Program-made: the position numbers and the translations under genes
Notes under the pieces: model-generated
The model's database searches: none
What the model was told of the DNA's origin: nothing
The model's input: the letters and a program-made list of their open reading frames with translations, nothing else
Shown here: in pieces, positions 38,464 through 50,446 of the stretch
Layout of the letters: each line of letters begins with the position of its first letter
How positions within the stretch are numbered: position 1 is the first letter of the stretch
Assembly (NCBI RefSeq): GCF_019097595.1
Contig: NC_080718.1
Location: 13,362,657-13,426,656 of the forward strand
Direction: 5' to 3'
Source: Hemibagrus wyckioides
Taxonomy: Eukaryota > Chordata > Actinopteri > Siluriformes > Bagridae
DNA length: 64,000 nt

Positions 38464-39019
38464 CACTACCAGTCAAAAGTTTGGACACACCTTCTAATTC
38501 AATGTTTTTTGTTTAGTGACTTATTTTCTACATTCTAGAACAATACTGGAGATTACAAAACTATGAAATAACACACATGGATTTATGTACTCCATATGTA
38601 ATGACAACAAAAAACAACAGTCAGTTGTTATTTTAAGTCATGAAGGTCAGGTGTTCTGGAATAGTTCTTGCAAGAACAGTATTGTCAAGTGCATTTACAA
38701 AACCCATCAAGCACCATGATGAAACTGGTTCACATGAAGACCATCCAAGAAAAGCAAGACCAAAACTTACCTCTGCTGCAGAGGAGAAGTTCATTTAGAG
38801 TTACCAGCCTCAGAAATCACCAATTAACAGCACCTCAGATTAGAGCCGTTATGAAGGCTTTACAGAGCATCAGTAGCAGACATATCTCAATATCAACTGT
38901 TCAAACGAGATTATTGTGTATTTCGGCCGCTTTCAGCATTGTTTTACAATGTAGAAAGAAATAAACATCAGGAAAGACCATGGAATTAGAAGATGTGTCC
39001 AAACTTTTGACTGGTAGTG
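38464..39019 (+). mobile_element. internally deleted Tc1-like transposon with both terminal inverted repeats
   Basis: 556-bp element flanked by TA on each side (38462-38463 and 39020-39021). Terminal inverted repeats of about 40 bp begin CACTACCAGTCAAAAGTTTG and match at both ends with only a few differences. The interior, about 38700-38920, is recognisable as the N-terminal DNA-binding part of a Tc1 transposase coding region, with stops and frameshifts. The catalytic DDE part has been deleted, so the element cannot move on its own. Confidence 0.85.
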
Positions 39020-39818
39020 TACATTATTTGATTTCCACAGCACGCAATTTCTATGCCAGTATACACATTATAGCTGCATCCCAAGTGTTATTATACACTA
39101 TTCATTTACATTATGCACTATGTACTCTAGCATCTATTGTGTAAATTGTAGAATAGTAGAAACTTTACAAACAGAGCACTAACAATTTTTATTAATATGA
39201 AGATGTTTTCGGTGGCAAAATAACATCAAACCCGAATAACGCAACGACACTAGCTTTAGCAGAAAGTTTCTAAAGTGTTGTGAAATATATCACACAATGA
39301 GGTCCACAAGAGTGTTATCAGCTGTCTTGAAATTCTCATCCAGCTTCAGCTTCTGGTAGCCCTGTTCCTCTTCCACTATGTAAGCAATGCTGAGAGCTTT
39401 GAGTGCATGAAGTGTCCAACATTCCACACATTTTTGCAGTTGAATAAGTGCATCATCCACGTGCTTGAAGTGCACTTCTTTTTGGAATTTTCAGTGTAAA
39501 CACACTACTCACACTGTTTATGCTCTAAAATGCAGCCGGATAGTGAACAAATATGTGACACCTTATGTTTTATTCCTGATACTTATTGTCTTTGAAGGCC
39601 AAAAATCTTTTCCAGAATCGTTCTGTATCCTGTTCACACAGTGTCCTGTTAACACTGTGGTCAGATAATTAAAAGAGAGAACTGATGGCAAACCTATGCT
39701 TTTAAAAAATGTTTCATTTTTATATGAAATATCATCCTTAAATTGCGTATTTGCGTTTTGTTGTTTTTTAGTATATCTTTCGCATTGAATTTTAGTTCAC
39801 CTTGTAATCCTAAGGTTA

Positions 39819-39849
<31 letters not shown>

Positions 39850-39859
39850 TGTGTTTTGC

Positions 39860-40320
39860 CTCTTCTTCCCTTTTCTGCAGGTTTCCTCTGGGTTCCCACG
39901 GGTTTCTTACACCTCCAGGTAATCTGACCAGCATAAAATCATCTGAGCAGCATAAAGTAGCTACTAAAGATGAATGAATCAATTATTTATATTTATTTGT
40001 ATTTTAATCCATATCTTTTCTATTTTCTTTTTCTTTTGTTCTCTATATGGTAAGGTAGCATTGTTCCCTCACAGCTCTAGGTTCCCAGTTCAGTCCTGAG
40101 TTCATTTTACTGTCTACGTCTATGTGGAGTTTTATATGTTCTCTAGTTTGCGTGTCTGTTTCTCGTTTCCTCCCACCTCTCAAAAAAGATACCAGTACTC
40201 TAAATTGTACCTAGATGTAAATGAGGGTGTGAAGCTGTGTGTATTGTGTACTGAGTTACTGTACACTGTACACTGGATTCTCCTTAATCCTGATGAGCTT
40301 AAAGTGAGTTTCTAAAGATG
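39860..40320. repeat. two adjoining reverse-orientation fragments of the same repeat group
   Basis: The first fragment (39870-39970) has GGTTTCCTCTGGGTTCCCAC. The second (about 40050-40320) has CCTCACAGCTCTAGGTTCCC, TTTCCTCCCACCTCT and CTCTAAATTGTACCTAGATG. Both are the reverse complement of the variant at 43340. A (TG)n tract precedes them at 39819-39854. Confidence 0.55.
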
Positions 40321-40359
40321 ACTGAATGTATTTTGTCATATTTTTCTCTGTCAGTGATT

Positions 40360-40379
40360 TTATATATATATATATATAC
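40360..40379. repeat. (TA)n microsatellite
   Basis: Nine to ten TA units. Confidence 0.9.
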
Positions 40380-40509
40380 AATTTAATATTTTATCTTGAC
40401 AGACACTATTAAAGAATAGAATCAATATCAATCAACATGAGTGATCTACAGAGAAATGTCAGCAGATTTACTGTAATCTCCTCCATGTGCACCTCACATG
40501 TAAGAACAT

Positions 40510-40557
40510 TTCTCTCTCTCTCTCTCTCTCTCACTCTCTCTCACTCTCTCTCTCCCT

Positions 40558-40590
<33 letters not shown>
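40510..40590. repeat. (TC)n(AC)n compound microsatellite
   Basis: Interrupted TC repeats (40510-40560) followed by about fifteen AC units (40561-40590). Confidence 0.95.
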
Positions 40591-40593
<3 letters not shown>

Positions 40594-41694
40594 GCAGTAA
40601 AAAGGTTTCAAACCACATATCTGCTGTGTGGCTTTGTCTAGTCTGGAATTGAAGTGTAAGTTTGCATTGACATCAGGTCAATCAACATAGTACAACATCG
40701 AGAAAGGACCAGACATCATCCAAAGTCAACAACTTTTAATTATGTTCTAAGTTACTAGTCCACTGTTCATCCATCTCTCATTCAAAAAGCCTTTTTTGCA
40801 ACCTAAAACTGGTTATCCCTCTTTCTTCTTTCTTTATATTTTCTATTGACCTCAATATTTCACATGTTGAAATTCTTTGTGGCTCCCCAGTGACTTATGT
40901 TGTATTGAATTTGTCTGGTTTCAATACATCCTGCACACAAGCTATCAATCACCAAAGGGTTCAGCAAACTGATCATTTATTAATGAAAAAGAACAGCCAT
41001 GAATTTCTAACTGAGTTCGTCTAGTCTTCTTATTTATCATAGCAGATCAAACAATGGGAGTCAAAACAGGCTTAAAAGGGGAGGCGGTTGCAGGGAATAA
41101 CTTATTCACAGGCAGACAGTGGAAGGTTATTAATGAAAAGGAAAAGACTAGGGGACGTGAACGGAGAAAGTGAGAGAGAGTTCAGTAGGGAGAGGAGTTA
41201 TTGGGAGAATGATGCTTTGACAGCAGGATGCATGTCTGCATTAATGCTCCCACAAAAGGCAATTTCCCTCCAGCTGGCAGTGCATATCCACCATAGGTAG
41301 CAAGGTGAGCTGTTTTTGTCCCGAGCGAGGGGAAGAGAAGACTTAATGTATTTTTTTTTTCTGTAGCTCAGCTGCTGTTAGTTGACTCCATAGAGAGGCT
41401 GCTCAGGGGCACTTCACTGATCTTCGGCTTCCACTAGAATGCACTCCAGGCTGTGGAGTTTGCAAACCCACTAACACAGAGTCTGGGGAATAGTTGAATA
41501 TTTGGTTCCCTCTCCACTGGTGGGCAAGAAAGAAATAAAACAACAGACCAATAGATAATTCAACAGAAATATCAGGCTTATATAAGTTCAGCAAAAGTTC
41601 ATCAAACACTTCCTGACAGAACAAATAAGAATAAGGCACTAGCAATTGCTTTTATGCTATTTCTTGCTGGTGTAGAGAGGAAAATCACTGTGAT

Positions 41695-41749
41695 ATTGAT
41701 TATTTTTATTGATCAAATTATCAATGATCAATTATCAATATTGATCAAT
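41695..41749. repeat. dense ATCAAT/ATTGAT cluster with a 7-bp period
   Basis: Seven occurrences of ATCAAT on one strand or the other begin at 41695, 41708, 41720, 41727, 41734, 41740 and 41744. The three at 41720, 41727 and 41734 are a perfect 7-bp direct series. The tract is also rich in inverted TTGATCAA. ATCAAT is the core recognised by ONECUT/HNF6 and some homeodomain proteins; a regulatory role is inference. Confidence 0.6.
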
Positions 41750-42211
41750 TAAGTTTGATTTATTTGAAAGGATCTTGAACGAATCTACAGGTCACCCAAA
41801 TCAGACATGAGGTATTTAGAGTATGAAGTTGTAGGTTGTGCATGGACTGAGCCCTGTAGGCTGCATGGGTGTTCCTGTCAAAACTGTCTAATCACTGAGA
41901 GGCTCAGATTGACAGAGCATCAGCCAATCTTCTTCAGCTGCAGGGCTACTCTCGGCAGCCTGGATGATGCAACAGAATTTACACATAGGATGCCAACTTG
42001 GCAATAGTAAAGCAATCATAAAGAGATTTCTGTTAACAGAAGGCATTATTGGTGTTTTTCCACTTCATCACTATTTCAACACAACTAAACCACATTAGTT
42101 GGTAAATTCCTGCACTAAAAATTACACAGTTTGCAAATTTCATTCACCAACTGCTTTGTCTCAATCAAGGTCATAAGCACAGCATTGGAATATACCCTGA
42201 ACAGGATCCAT

Positions 42212-42212
42212 G

Positions 42213-42243
<31 letters not shown>

Positions 42244-42270
42244 AAACACACATGCATGCACACACAGACA
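42212..42270. repeat. (CA)n microsatellite with interruptions
   Basis: About thirteen CA units, then imperfect ACAAACACACATGCATGC sequence. Confidence 0.9.
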
Positions 42271-43339
42271 ATCACACCTAAACACACTGTAGCTTTTGTT
42301 TTAAAAAGTAAAATAAAAAGGAACAGTTTTTGCATTTATGGGACAGCCAAATGTCTGCACATGGACAAAACTGTGGACAACAAGGATAATCTCCTTATAG
42401 GGAATTTGGTTCCTGCCAAGAGATACAAACATGTGTTAACCAAACAGCGTGTTAACGATGCAGCGGTCTACTACATGTGACGTATCCCATGTGGCACGCA
42501 TGCTTCTGTTTTTTTTTATACCCTATAGAGTGCCACTGATCAGCTAAAACACCAAATAATTAACCATAGAGGCAATTGCCCCTAGTGCCAGACATGCAAA
42601 CACACACACACACACATTAATAGCTACTCTTACTATCCACCTTCTAGTATGTTTCCTGACAGTTGAAGCAAACCAGAGTGTCCAGAGGAAACCATAGAAG
42701 CCCATGAACATATCTATCAAATATATATATATATTATAATATATGCTTCGATCTGCTTCCCCAGTACTGCCTTCACCTTCACCCAGTCATTCAACCAGTG
42801 TTGTTGAACACTACACAGCATTTAGTGTCAAAGATCTGAATCCATATATTTCCAAAGCACTGCATTCATGATTCTGAGCAAGCAGGCAAATCCTTTTATT
42901 AATATTACAGCTAGGTGGCACACTGTTGATAACAGCACAAATATCTCTCTAAAACATGACATCATTGGATGATGTAAGGGTCTGGAGAAAGATAGAAATT
43001 CATGGAAGGTGTTATTTGGTAGGGGCAACAGCAAAGGTAAAGGTTGAGATGTTGTCTCCCTCTGGTGGTTGTCAGAGCAATGCTAATATGTGCAAGGTGC
43101 TGTACGTCTTAATGCAGACTGGAAACTTGGATTAGAGTATCATAACCTATTAATATTTTATGCATCTTAATTTGAGTGCATAGTGTCTAACATGTAAACT
43201 TTAGTATGCTGTGCATGAGAATTAGGAAACACTGTCATCAGAGAAAATGACTTGCAATGTAAGTGAATGGATCAGAGAATAATGCAATTACATAAAGAGT
43301 CAACTGAAGAGTAGACTAATTCCTTGTGCATATGAGTGA

Positions 43340-43615
43340 TGAGGGAGCCTTTCCCAGGATTACACCATGGATGGGACACAACTCCATCTCCATCTCTCAG
43401 TGCACAAAACACACACACATACACACACACACACACAAACCTAGGGTCAATTTTGCATAGCCAGTCCACCTGTCAGCAAGTTTGTTTGTATTTTGGGAAG
43501 GGAACCAGAGGATACAGAGGAATCCCACATGGACATGAGGAAGAACACACAAACAGTGGCTTAAGCTCAGGATCAAACCAGGCACTGTGCAGTGGCAATG
43601 CTACCCACTCACACG
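43340..43615. repeat. related interspersed repeat copy with internal (CA)n
   Basis: Contains (CA)n at about 43409-43437, then CCAGTCCACCTGTCAGCA, GGGAACCAGAGGATACAGAG, CATGGACATGAGGAAGAACA and GCTCAGGATCAAACC. It has the same order of segments as the fragment at 36428. Short open frames on both strands come from this repeat. Confidence 0.65.
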
Positions 43616-44439
43616 TAAAGAAAATATGTTTTAAATTACACAAAATATCAAAAGATTCTAAAGAACTGAGTTACAGTTCATTAAACTGTGAATAGGTCTT
43701 TTCTATTCTGAATTAATACAGGTAAATGTAGAGAGATAATGCAGCCAAACCATTGCGCTTAATGACAGTTTAATGAGACTTTGATGGCTCTTCTATCTTC
43801 ATTCTACCAAAGATAATTTGCCACTTTCTCCAAATTATTTCCTCTTCTCAATCAAATTGATGATGCATGAGAAGTCTATTAGAAAGCAACACCTATGAAG
43901 CGACCACAAGAGCTTTCTCACCACCGCATCAAATGGCACACACAATGCCTTCATTTTTCATGCTTAGAATAAACAGATGTCACACACCGTTCTATGAAGC
44001 AGTCCCAAACCACACACTGCTGAGGGAGCACTATTTCTCCGACTCGTATTTGTGAGGTCTTATCTTAGTGTGGACTGTCCTAAAGCGCCGAGTGCATACT
44101 TACACCCACAACTCTATCACAAACCAATTTATCCTCATTGTGTAGGAGTGAAGGAGGGTTTCAGTGTGCTCCCTTGACGAGAGTGCTCAGCCCGAAAAGC
44201 TGGTTGCACTTGATCAAGTGGAGCACGCTTGGAGCTTTGGGACTGCCTGATCGAGATGGAGCTGAGAGGAACTCAATGCCTCCTAGAGACAGTGATTGAT
44301 GAAGGGAATCTCCCTGTCTGCGAGTCCTACTGCCACGGATTGGACTGATTGGAGATGTTATTGAGATTCTGGGAGAGTAATATGTCTTTCATCTAACTGA
44401 TGCGCCATACATTGCTGTATGAACAGCAAAAAACAGAAA

Positions 44440-44810
44440 TATTGTCCACACATGCTTTTTCTTTCTGTCTAAGTAGAAGGGTATAAGGAAGTGTATCGTA
44501 GGTTAGGTAATAGTAAGGTTAGAGTACACTTTACTAAGCATGATCAGAGCATGAGAACTAAAACTTTTGGAGATGATTTCACACTTCTGGATTATTTTCC
44601 TCTTTCTATTAATATTGGAGTTTTTATCCACTTGTCTAGTTACTTTAATGTTTTCTTCCTGTGGGGTCTCTGAGAGTTTTTCTTTGCCATTTTTACCTCT
44701 TGCTTCATCTTTACGGATCTAGACCTACATGTGAATTTATGTAAAGCTGCTTAGTGACAACATCTATTGTTTAAAGTGCTATGTAAATAAAATGGAATTG
44801 AATTGAATTG
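44440..44810 (+). repeat. interspersed repeat with (ATTGA)n tail, probable retrotransposon 3' end
   Basis: Ends GTAAAGCTGCTTAGTGACAA ... AGTGCTATGTAAATAAAATG followed by GAATTGAATTGAATTG. This is a frequent teleost repeat end with a pentanucleotide tail, typical of target-primed retrotransposition. A reverse tail of the same type occurs at 26877-26930. Confidence 0.5.
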
Positions 44811-46251
44811 ATCGCTGCTTCCAGTAACCTCCTCAGACACCATCGCCTTAATAAATGAGAGTGCAGCAGACAGGAAACATTATAATTATTGACACCCAAA
44901 CAATAAATAAATAAATAACCTTAATCGGTTTATGCAGTGTGTCAATCAGAATGTTGCAATATTTAGAAGTGGAAGAAGTTTTCATATGTTATACTTGAGT
45001 TAAGAAGATGTTGTTTATGGTCTGGTATATCACTGCCTTTCACATTTTAGTGCTTTCCCTTTTCTAGCTCACCCAGTTCATTAGCATGTTAATTAGCATG
45101 AAATTGAATTTGAAGCAAGAAAAACACCAGTGTGTACAATGCAGTGGTGCTCCAGAACCAGGACTGAGAAACCCTGGCTTAATGAAAATGGAAAGATATG
45201 TAGCTTCTATCATATAAATATACTCCTTTTATAGTCATCTCTTACCCATCGTTGAAGTCTAGGATTACGTCTTTGTTTGAGAAACAAGACACACAGAGGA
45301 GTCTGTTAGCTCCTACAGAAGTGTAATTCTGGTTGTTCTCAAGCTTTGGTTCTCTGCGTAACAGCATTCCATCTAGAGTGCACAACCTCCCAGAGGTTTC
45401 CTGGTCCTGTAAGCCTGCTCCCAGTTCCCTTTTAAATCCTCATGTGATAATAAACATGTTGCATATATCCTACCTGTGTACAGCTGCAGCAATCTTTTCC
45501 ACTCATTACAACAGTGAGTACATTTATTGAGCTGGTGAGTGTATATTTTGGGAATATCTGAGCTGGATGAATATCTCCACTGGTAAACACACTCCAGAAA
45601 CGGATCAGATTCTGAATTCAGAAAGAACAGTTTAGAAATTATATTATTTAGAAATGATCCCCTGATAGGTATAATTATGTGAATAATTATGTGCTCAGTG
45701 CAGGAATGAAAACAGCAAATGATGGTCTGACTTGGAGTTTGCCAAAAGAGCTACACTTCACTTTTGCCTTAGGGTTTTGCCATTAAAACTTTCCAACAGG
45801 GAGACATTGAAATTAAAACTCACTTGATGGTGCACGGCTCATTAATGTGTTTCCTCCAGTGTGCCAGGACAATTATTTTGCTGTGAACCACAGGTCAAAT
45901 CTGTGATGGAGACAAAATGAACAGCTCCCTGCTGAGCGTCCGTTGGACATATTGAGCTGTCATTCATTTAGAGATTTGACATATTTCTGCCACTTTGAAG
46001 CTCTAATGGGCAAGCTTTCTTATTTGTGGTTCAGGCATAAAGCAGTCATAAAAAACATAAAAGGTGACCAAGAGTAAGGCTGAACCTTCATGCAGAATCA
46101 ATCATAATTACAGAGAGAATTATTCTATGCTCGGTTAACACAGGCCACATAAATTCAGGTGGAAAAATCATAAAAATACTCTGAAGCATGAAAGACTAAA
46201 GGTACACAGAAAACCAATTTGCATTTACAACTTCTCCTAAGAGAACAACAG

Positions 46252-46352
46252 GTGATAAACACAGTCGCAGACCACATTTCATTATGTGATAAACAGACGA
46301 TAAACAACATTACAGACCACTTTCATTACGTGCACTATTATAAACAGACGAC
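46252..46352. repeat. imperfect tandem duplication with repeated GATAAACA
   Basis: GATAAACACAGTCGCAGACC plus ACATTTCATTATGTG (46254-46288) is followed by GATAAACAACATTACAGACC plus ACTTTCATTACGTG (46299-46332). ATAAACAGACGA/ATAAACAGACGACAA appears after each copy. Surrounding sequence is low in recognisable repeats. Confidence 0.7.
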
Positions 46353-48169
46353 AATTATTCGACTCGAGGCTACACGGCGTTGTCAATAGACTTGTTTGCC
46401 TTTCTTCAGTGCTACTCTTATAGGCATGAAGTCAGTCGAGCTCTGCAGTGGTCACACGCAACACTGTAATTTATTTACAGGAGTGTATTGATCTGAGAAA
46501 GCGAGCCATTTACGAATGCATGCTATGAATCTTCGTATAATGGCGCTCTGACAGATTAAATCATATTGCAACACTGTTATGGCTATCTGCCTCTGAAATC
46601 TGTTAGTTATGTTTACAACACTGGCACAAAATTATCTCTTTTTTTTAAGCAAGGTTTCTCTGAAAGACCCTGAAACACTACAGCTACGAGTTTTCCACTG
46701 GAAATCATATACAGTGCATTTCCTCTAATAAGCTGATGCAATTGTCAAAGAACACAGAAAGTTACCGATAATATAGTAATACCTTTTTTTGTTTGTTTTC
46801 AAGTTATTTTTCAAGTTTAGCAGAGCATTATTGTGCCCTTTGCACCAGTTTGTAATATAATTATAAGTTTATATTCCTTTCTTCATGGTGTTTTTGTTGT
46901 ATATGCCAACTGCTGTTAAAAAGAAAACAAGTTATAAACTCCTGGGTTTAGCAGTCAGTGTTTTTGATGGGTAACTGATTTTACAGGGACTAAAGATTAT
47001 TAAAGCTATTTGAACTATATCTCACCTTGTTGATTTTCCTTAGAACAAGCTTTACTAAAGGTCTGTCTACTGCAGGTGGTGTAACCGAGCCAGCAGGGCT
47101 AAACCTGGTTGTTTTTCACACATAAAATTCATCAGCACAAAACTTAATTTTTTTGCCAGTCACAGTGGAGTATTTTCTGTTAATATAGACGTAGGATTAT
47201 TTAGGAATTTTGTGAAATCAAGCACAACCCTAGTAGGATGAGGAAACAAGACTGAGGCTGATTTCTTTGAATGTCAGAGTCTAGATTCATGCAGCTGATC
47301 AGTGATAGTCCTGTTTAAGGTTCTTACTCAGAGTGAAACGTATTTTTCAGCCTCGGTCACTGATATGTCATCCTCAGTGATTGAGATGGCTCATGTGAAA
47401 TACATAAATGTGAACAAGGTGAATTACATACTCATTATCATTCCTGTTATTCCATGATATTCCCAAAAGTCAAACTATTGATAAATACTGTACTTATATA
47501 GACAGCAGCATGCAGTAGACAGACTTTGACATTAACATAGTCCATCTTTATCGATGCTCACTTCAAGTGCATTTGAATTTGTTACCCCAAGTTACTGTAT
47601 TCAAACAACTATAAAACTATATAATATTGACCTGAGACCATGATCGATGGCCTTTTGGTAAATAAAACATATTCCCATTTCTGTTTTTTTGTGGCAGCAG
47701 GCTGATGGAGCAATGGTCATCCACTTGTTCCACATATTCTCAGGAGCTGCTGGTGAAAAGAAAACACTAAGTAACATTACTGTTTACTAAAAACAATGAA
47801 TTCATTTAAATTTATTGAAATTCATTCCTCTCTAAAAGTAAGTGAGGAAGTTAGGAGAAAGTAGAAGGCAGCATCCTGGAAGGATATCTTTTTCTGTAAC
47901 CACAGAGTAATTTAGCCATATGCAGTTAGCAGACTTCAGCTGTTACACTGAAAACCAGCCAAGCAGAAAAAAACAGTGTGCAAGCCCATTGCAACCACAC
48001 AAGATGTGCTGATATAATATTCTCCTTTCTATACAGTTCATTCTGAAACAAAATAAAAAGGTTCTTAATGAAAGTTCAATAATAATTTAATTCTGCACTT
48101 CCGCAAATTGGAAACAAGCATTCTGATAATGGAGCAGGCTTCTACACCACAGCTATGTGCAATTTAAGC

Positions 48170-48225
48170 ATGTGTAATTAATTTCCAGCTAACTCAGATT
48201 TAATTAAATGCATAATTAACTGTGA
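48170..48225. promoter_or_regulatory. TAATTA-type cluster
   Basis: GTAATTAATTTC, TTTAATTAAATG and CATAATTAACTG fall within 50 bp, a local concentration of homeodomain core sites. It adjoins the Tc1 remnant cluster. Confidence 0.2.
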
Positions 48226-48334
48226 CATAAACATAGGTGTTTCTAGGACGTGTTATTAATTATTTAAATATATATTTGATCGAGGCCTAAGATTACTTGC
48301 ACACTTTAGAAAAGCATAATAAATTACAAGATAC

Positions 48335-49000
48335 AACTACAGGTGGTGGACAAAATAATAATACACATAAAACCTTATATTAATATTGTTAGAATAATAA
48401 CAAGTAGGTAACCCTACCCTTCCAGCTTTAATCCTTCTTGGAACTCTTGTCGTATATCCTGAAATTTTTTTTTTCTTTTATGCAGGGATAGTGGACCAGG
48501 TCAGGAAAACATCCTTCCAGTTCTTTGAGGGATGAACTATAGTGATATCTGCTTTGCAGTCTGAGCTCCAGAGGTTCCCATAAAGGATCAATGATGTTTA
48601 AATCTGGTGATTGAGGAGGCAGTGGAAGGCACACTCAATTCTGGTGTTTATCGAACCTCTCTTGTGTAATTTTGTCAATATGTATGGGGGTATTATAATC
48701 CTGGAATGTTATTTGGAAAGAGTATACTATAGGGTGGCCCTGGTCCTGTAAAATAACCTTATATTTGTTGTCTGTTATAATACATCCATGATATAGTTAT
48801 CTAAATTATTATGTATCTTCCACCATATTTAACAGCTGACAGTAGACAGTGTGGGTTAAATGCAGCTTTTCGTTTTATGAAATTTTTATGATGAAATCTG
48901 TCACTCAAGTTAGGCACATATTTTGGACATTTGTACACCAAGTTATATTTATTGGTTAATATAAAAGCTTTTCAAATGGCAGCATTGATTTCAGCTTTGT
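48335..49000 (-). mobile_element. Tc1-like transposase remnant
   Basis: On the minus strand at 48634-48540 the frame reads PPQSPDLNIIDPLWE, the conserved C-terminal segment of Tc1 transposases around the last catalytic acidic residue. Sequence further along the same strand is compatible with a more decayed transposase. Terminal repeats were not identified with confidence, so the limits are approximate. Confidence 0.65.
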
Positions 49001-49948
49001 GAAGCTCATTATGTGCAGGTTTTTTGTTTGTTTGTTTTTGGACATAGAGGTCCTTTGTATTTTTTGGAGATTTTGCAACTGACCTGTAAAGTATCTATCT
49101 CTGTTGGACCTCTGTACCTATTTGATGATGCTGTTTGTCCATGTTTGCTATATGATGCTATGATTATTGAGACATTACTCTTAGAAAAATGTTCGAGTTT
49201 TTGTGATTGATGCAGGTTGCAGAGGGGGGCATGGTCAAGGGTCAGCTGTGGGCGGAGAGAAGGTTGGTCTAAATGGCAGGTAATACGTGAAGATTCTCTC
49301 TCATTAGACCGAATTTACTTAGGTGTGTCACCATGGGAGAGAGCGAGAGAGAGAGCGAGGCAGAGATGAGCAAAACAGAGATGTATGTGTACTGTATATG
49401 CAAAATAAAATAAAAGTAATGAAACGGGAAAAATAAAGAATCTGTTGGAGATTTCCCAAGCCTTATTCCCCCTGCACCCCAGGAACATGTAACAGTGCAC
49501 CTGCAACTTGTGCATCCACTATTTGGCTTTTCTGCAAGTGCTAACTCTAAGACATCTTTAATAGCTGATAGATGTCAGAAATCACCCAAATGTAACTCCA
49601 GAGATTCTACTAGAGCAAGGATCATCATTTCCTGTCATGGAGGACTAGATTTTGGCACAGTCTAATGGTTTTCTTGCTCCAAAACTCCTACTAAGCCTGG
49701 TAATTAATTGTTGTGTTAAACCAGGTGCTTTTGTGCAAGGAAGTCACGAAACCTTGTTGATTTTTTAAGCCTTCCGGACTACTGCACACCAGCTGCCTTC
49801 AGAGTCCAAAGAGGTAAGAGGTTTTATTCTGTTGTTGTTTTGAAAATGAAATAATCTGCAGTTCTGACTTCATAGGCATGTAGTGCTATACAGCCAAGAC
49901 CATTCTAGGTATACACCACTGAAAGCTCTACAAGCACTCTGGTCTTCA

Positions 49949-50446
49949 TATACACACTATATTGCCAAATGTTTTGGGACACTCCTCCAAATCTTTGAAT
50001 TCAGGTGTTGTTTTTCAGGGGTTGGGCTCAGCCCCTTAGTTCCAGTGAAACTCTTAATGCTTCAACATACTAAGACATTTTGGATAATTTCATGGGACCA
50101 GTTTGGGGATGGTCCCTTCCTGTTCCAACATGACTGCACACTTTTGCACAAAGCAAGGTTATGGTTGAGCAAGTTTGGTGTGGAGGAACTTTACAGTGTC
50201 CTGACCTCAACCCAATAGAACACCTTTGGGATGAATTAGAGCGGAGACTGCGAGTCAAACTTTCTCGTCCAACATCAGTGCCTGACCTCACAAATGTGCT
50301 TCTAGAAGAATGGTCAAAAATTCCCATAAACACTCTCCTAAACCTTGTGGAAAGCCTTCCCAGAAGAGTTGAAACTGTTATAGCTCTAAAGGGCTGGCCA
50401 ACTCCATATTAAATTCATGTGCATGTAAAGGCAGACGTCCCAGTTT
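49949..50446 (+). mobile_element. Tc1-like element copy A, internally deleted, 3' end truncated
   Basis: Begins with a terminal-repeat-like ACTATATTGCCAAATGTTTT, jumps by internal deletion at about 50008 to the middle of a Tc1 transposase gene, and then runs through its C-terminal part (PDLNPIEHLWDELERRLR at about 50200-50250), ending near 50411. The reading frame is shifted at least twice between 50040 and 50190. The last few tens of bases of the element, with the right terminal repeat, are replaced by the inverted copy B. Confidence 0.85.

Larger units (their letters stand above)
44811..48334. other. intergenic, low in repeats
   Basis: Apart from the tandem duplication at 46252 and a short (AATA)n at 44900, no repeats, exons or RNA genes are recognised. 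45760-46560 has the even composition seen in conserved non-coding DNA. Confidence 0.6.

Noticed and set aside
44050..44400. possible coding exon in a GC-richer stretch
   Set aside because: All frames are interrupted by stops within short distance, and no pair of splice sites with a preserved frame was found.
50161..50412. 83-codon frame with transposase similarity
   Set aside because: It is a piece of Tc1 transposase in an internally deleted copy with upstream frameshifts, not a gene.
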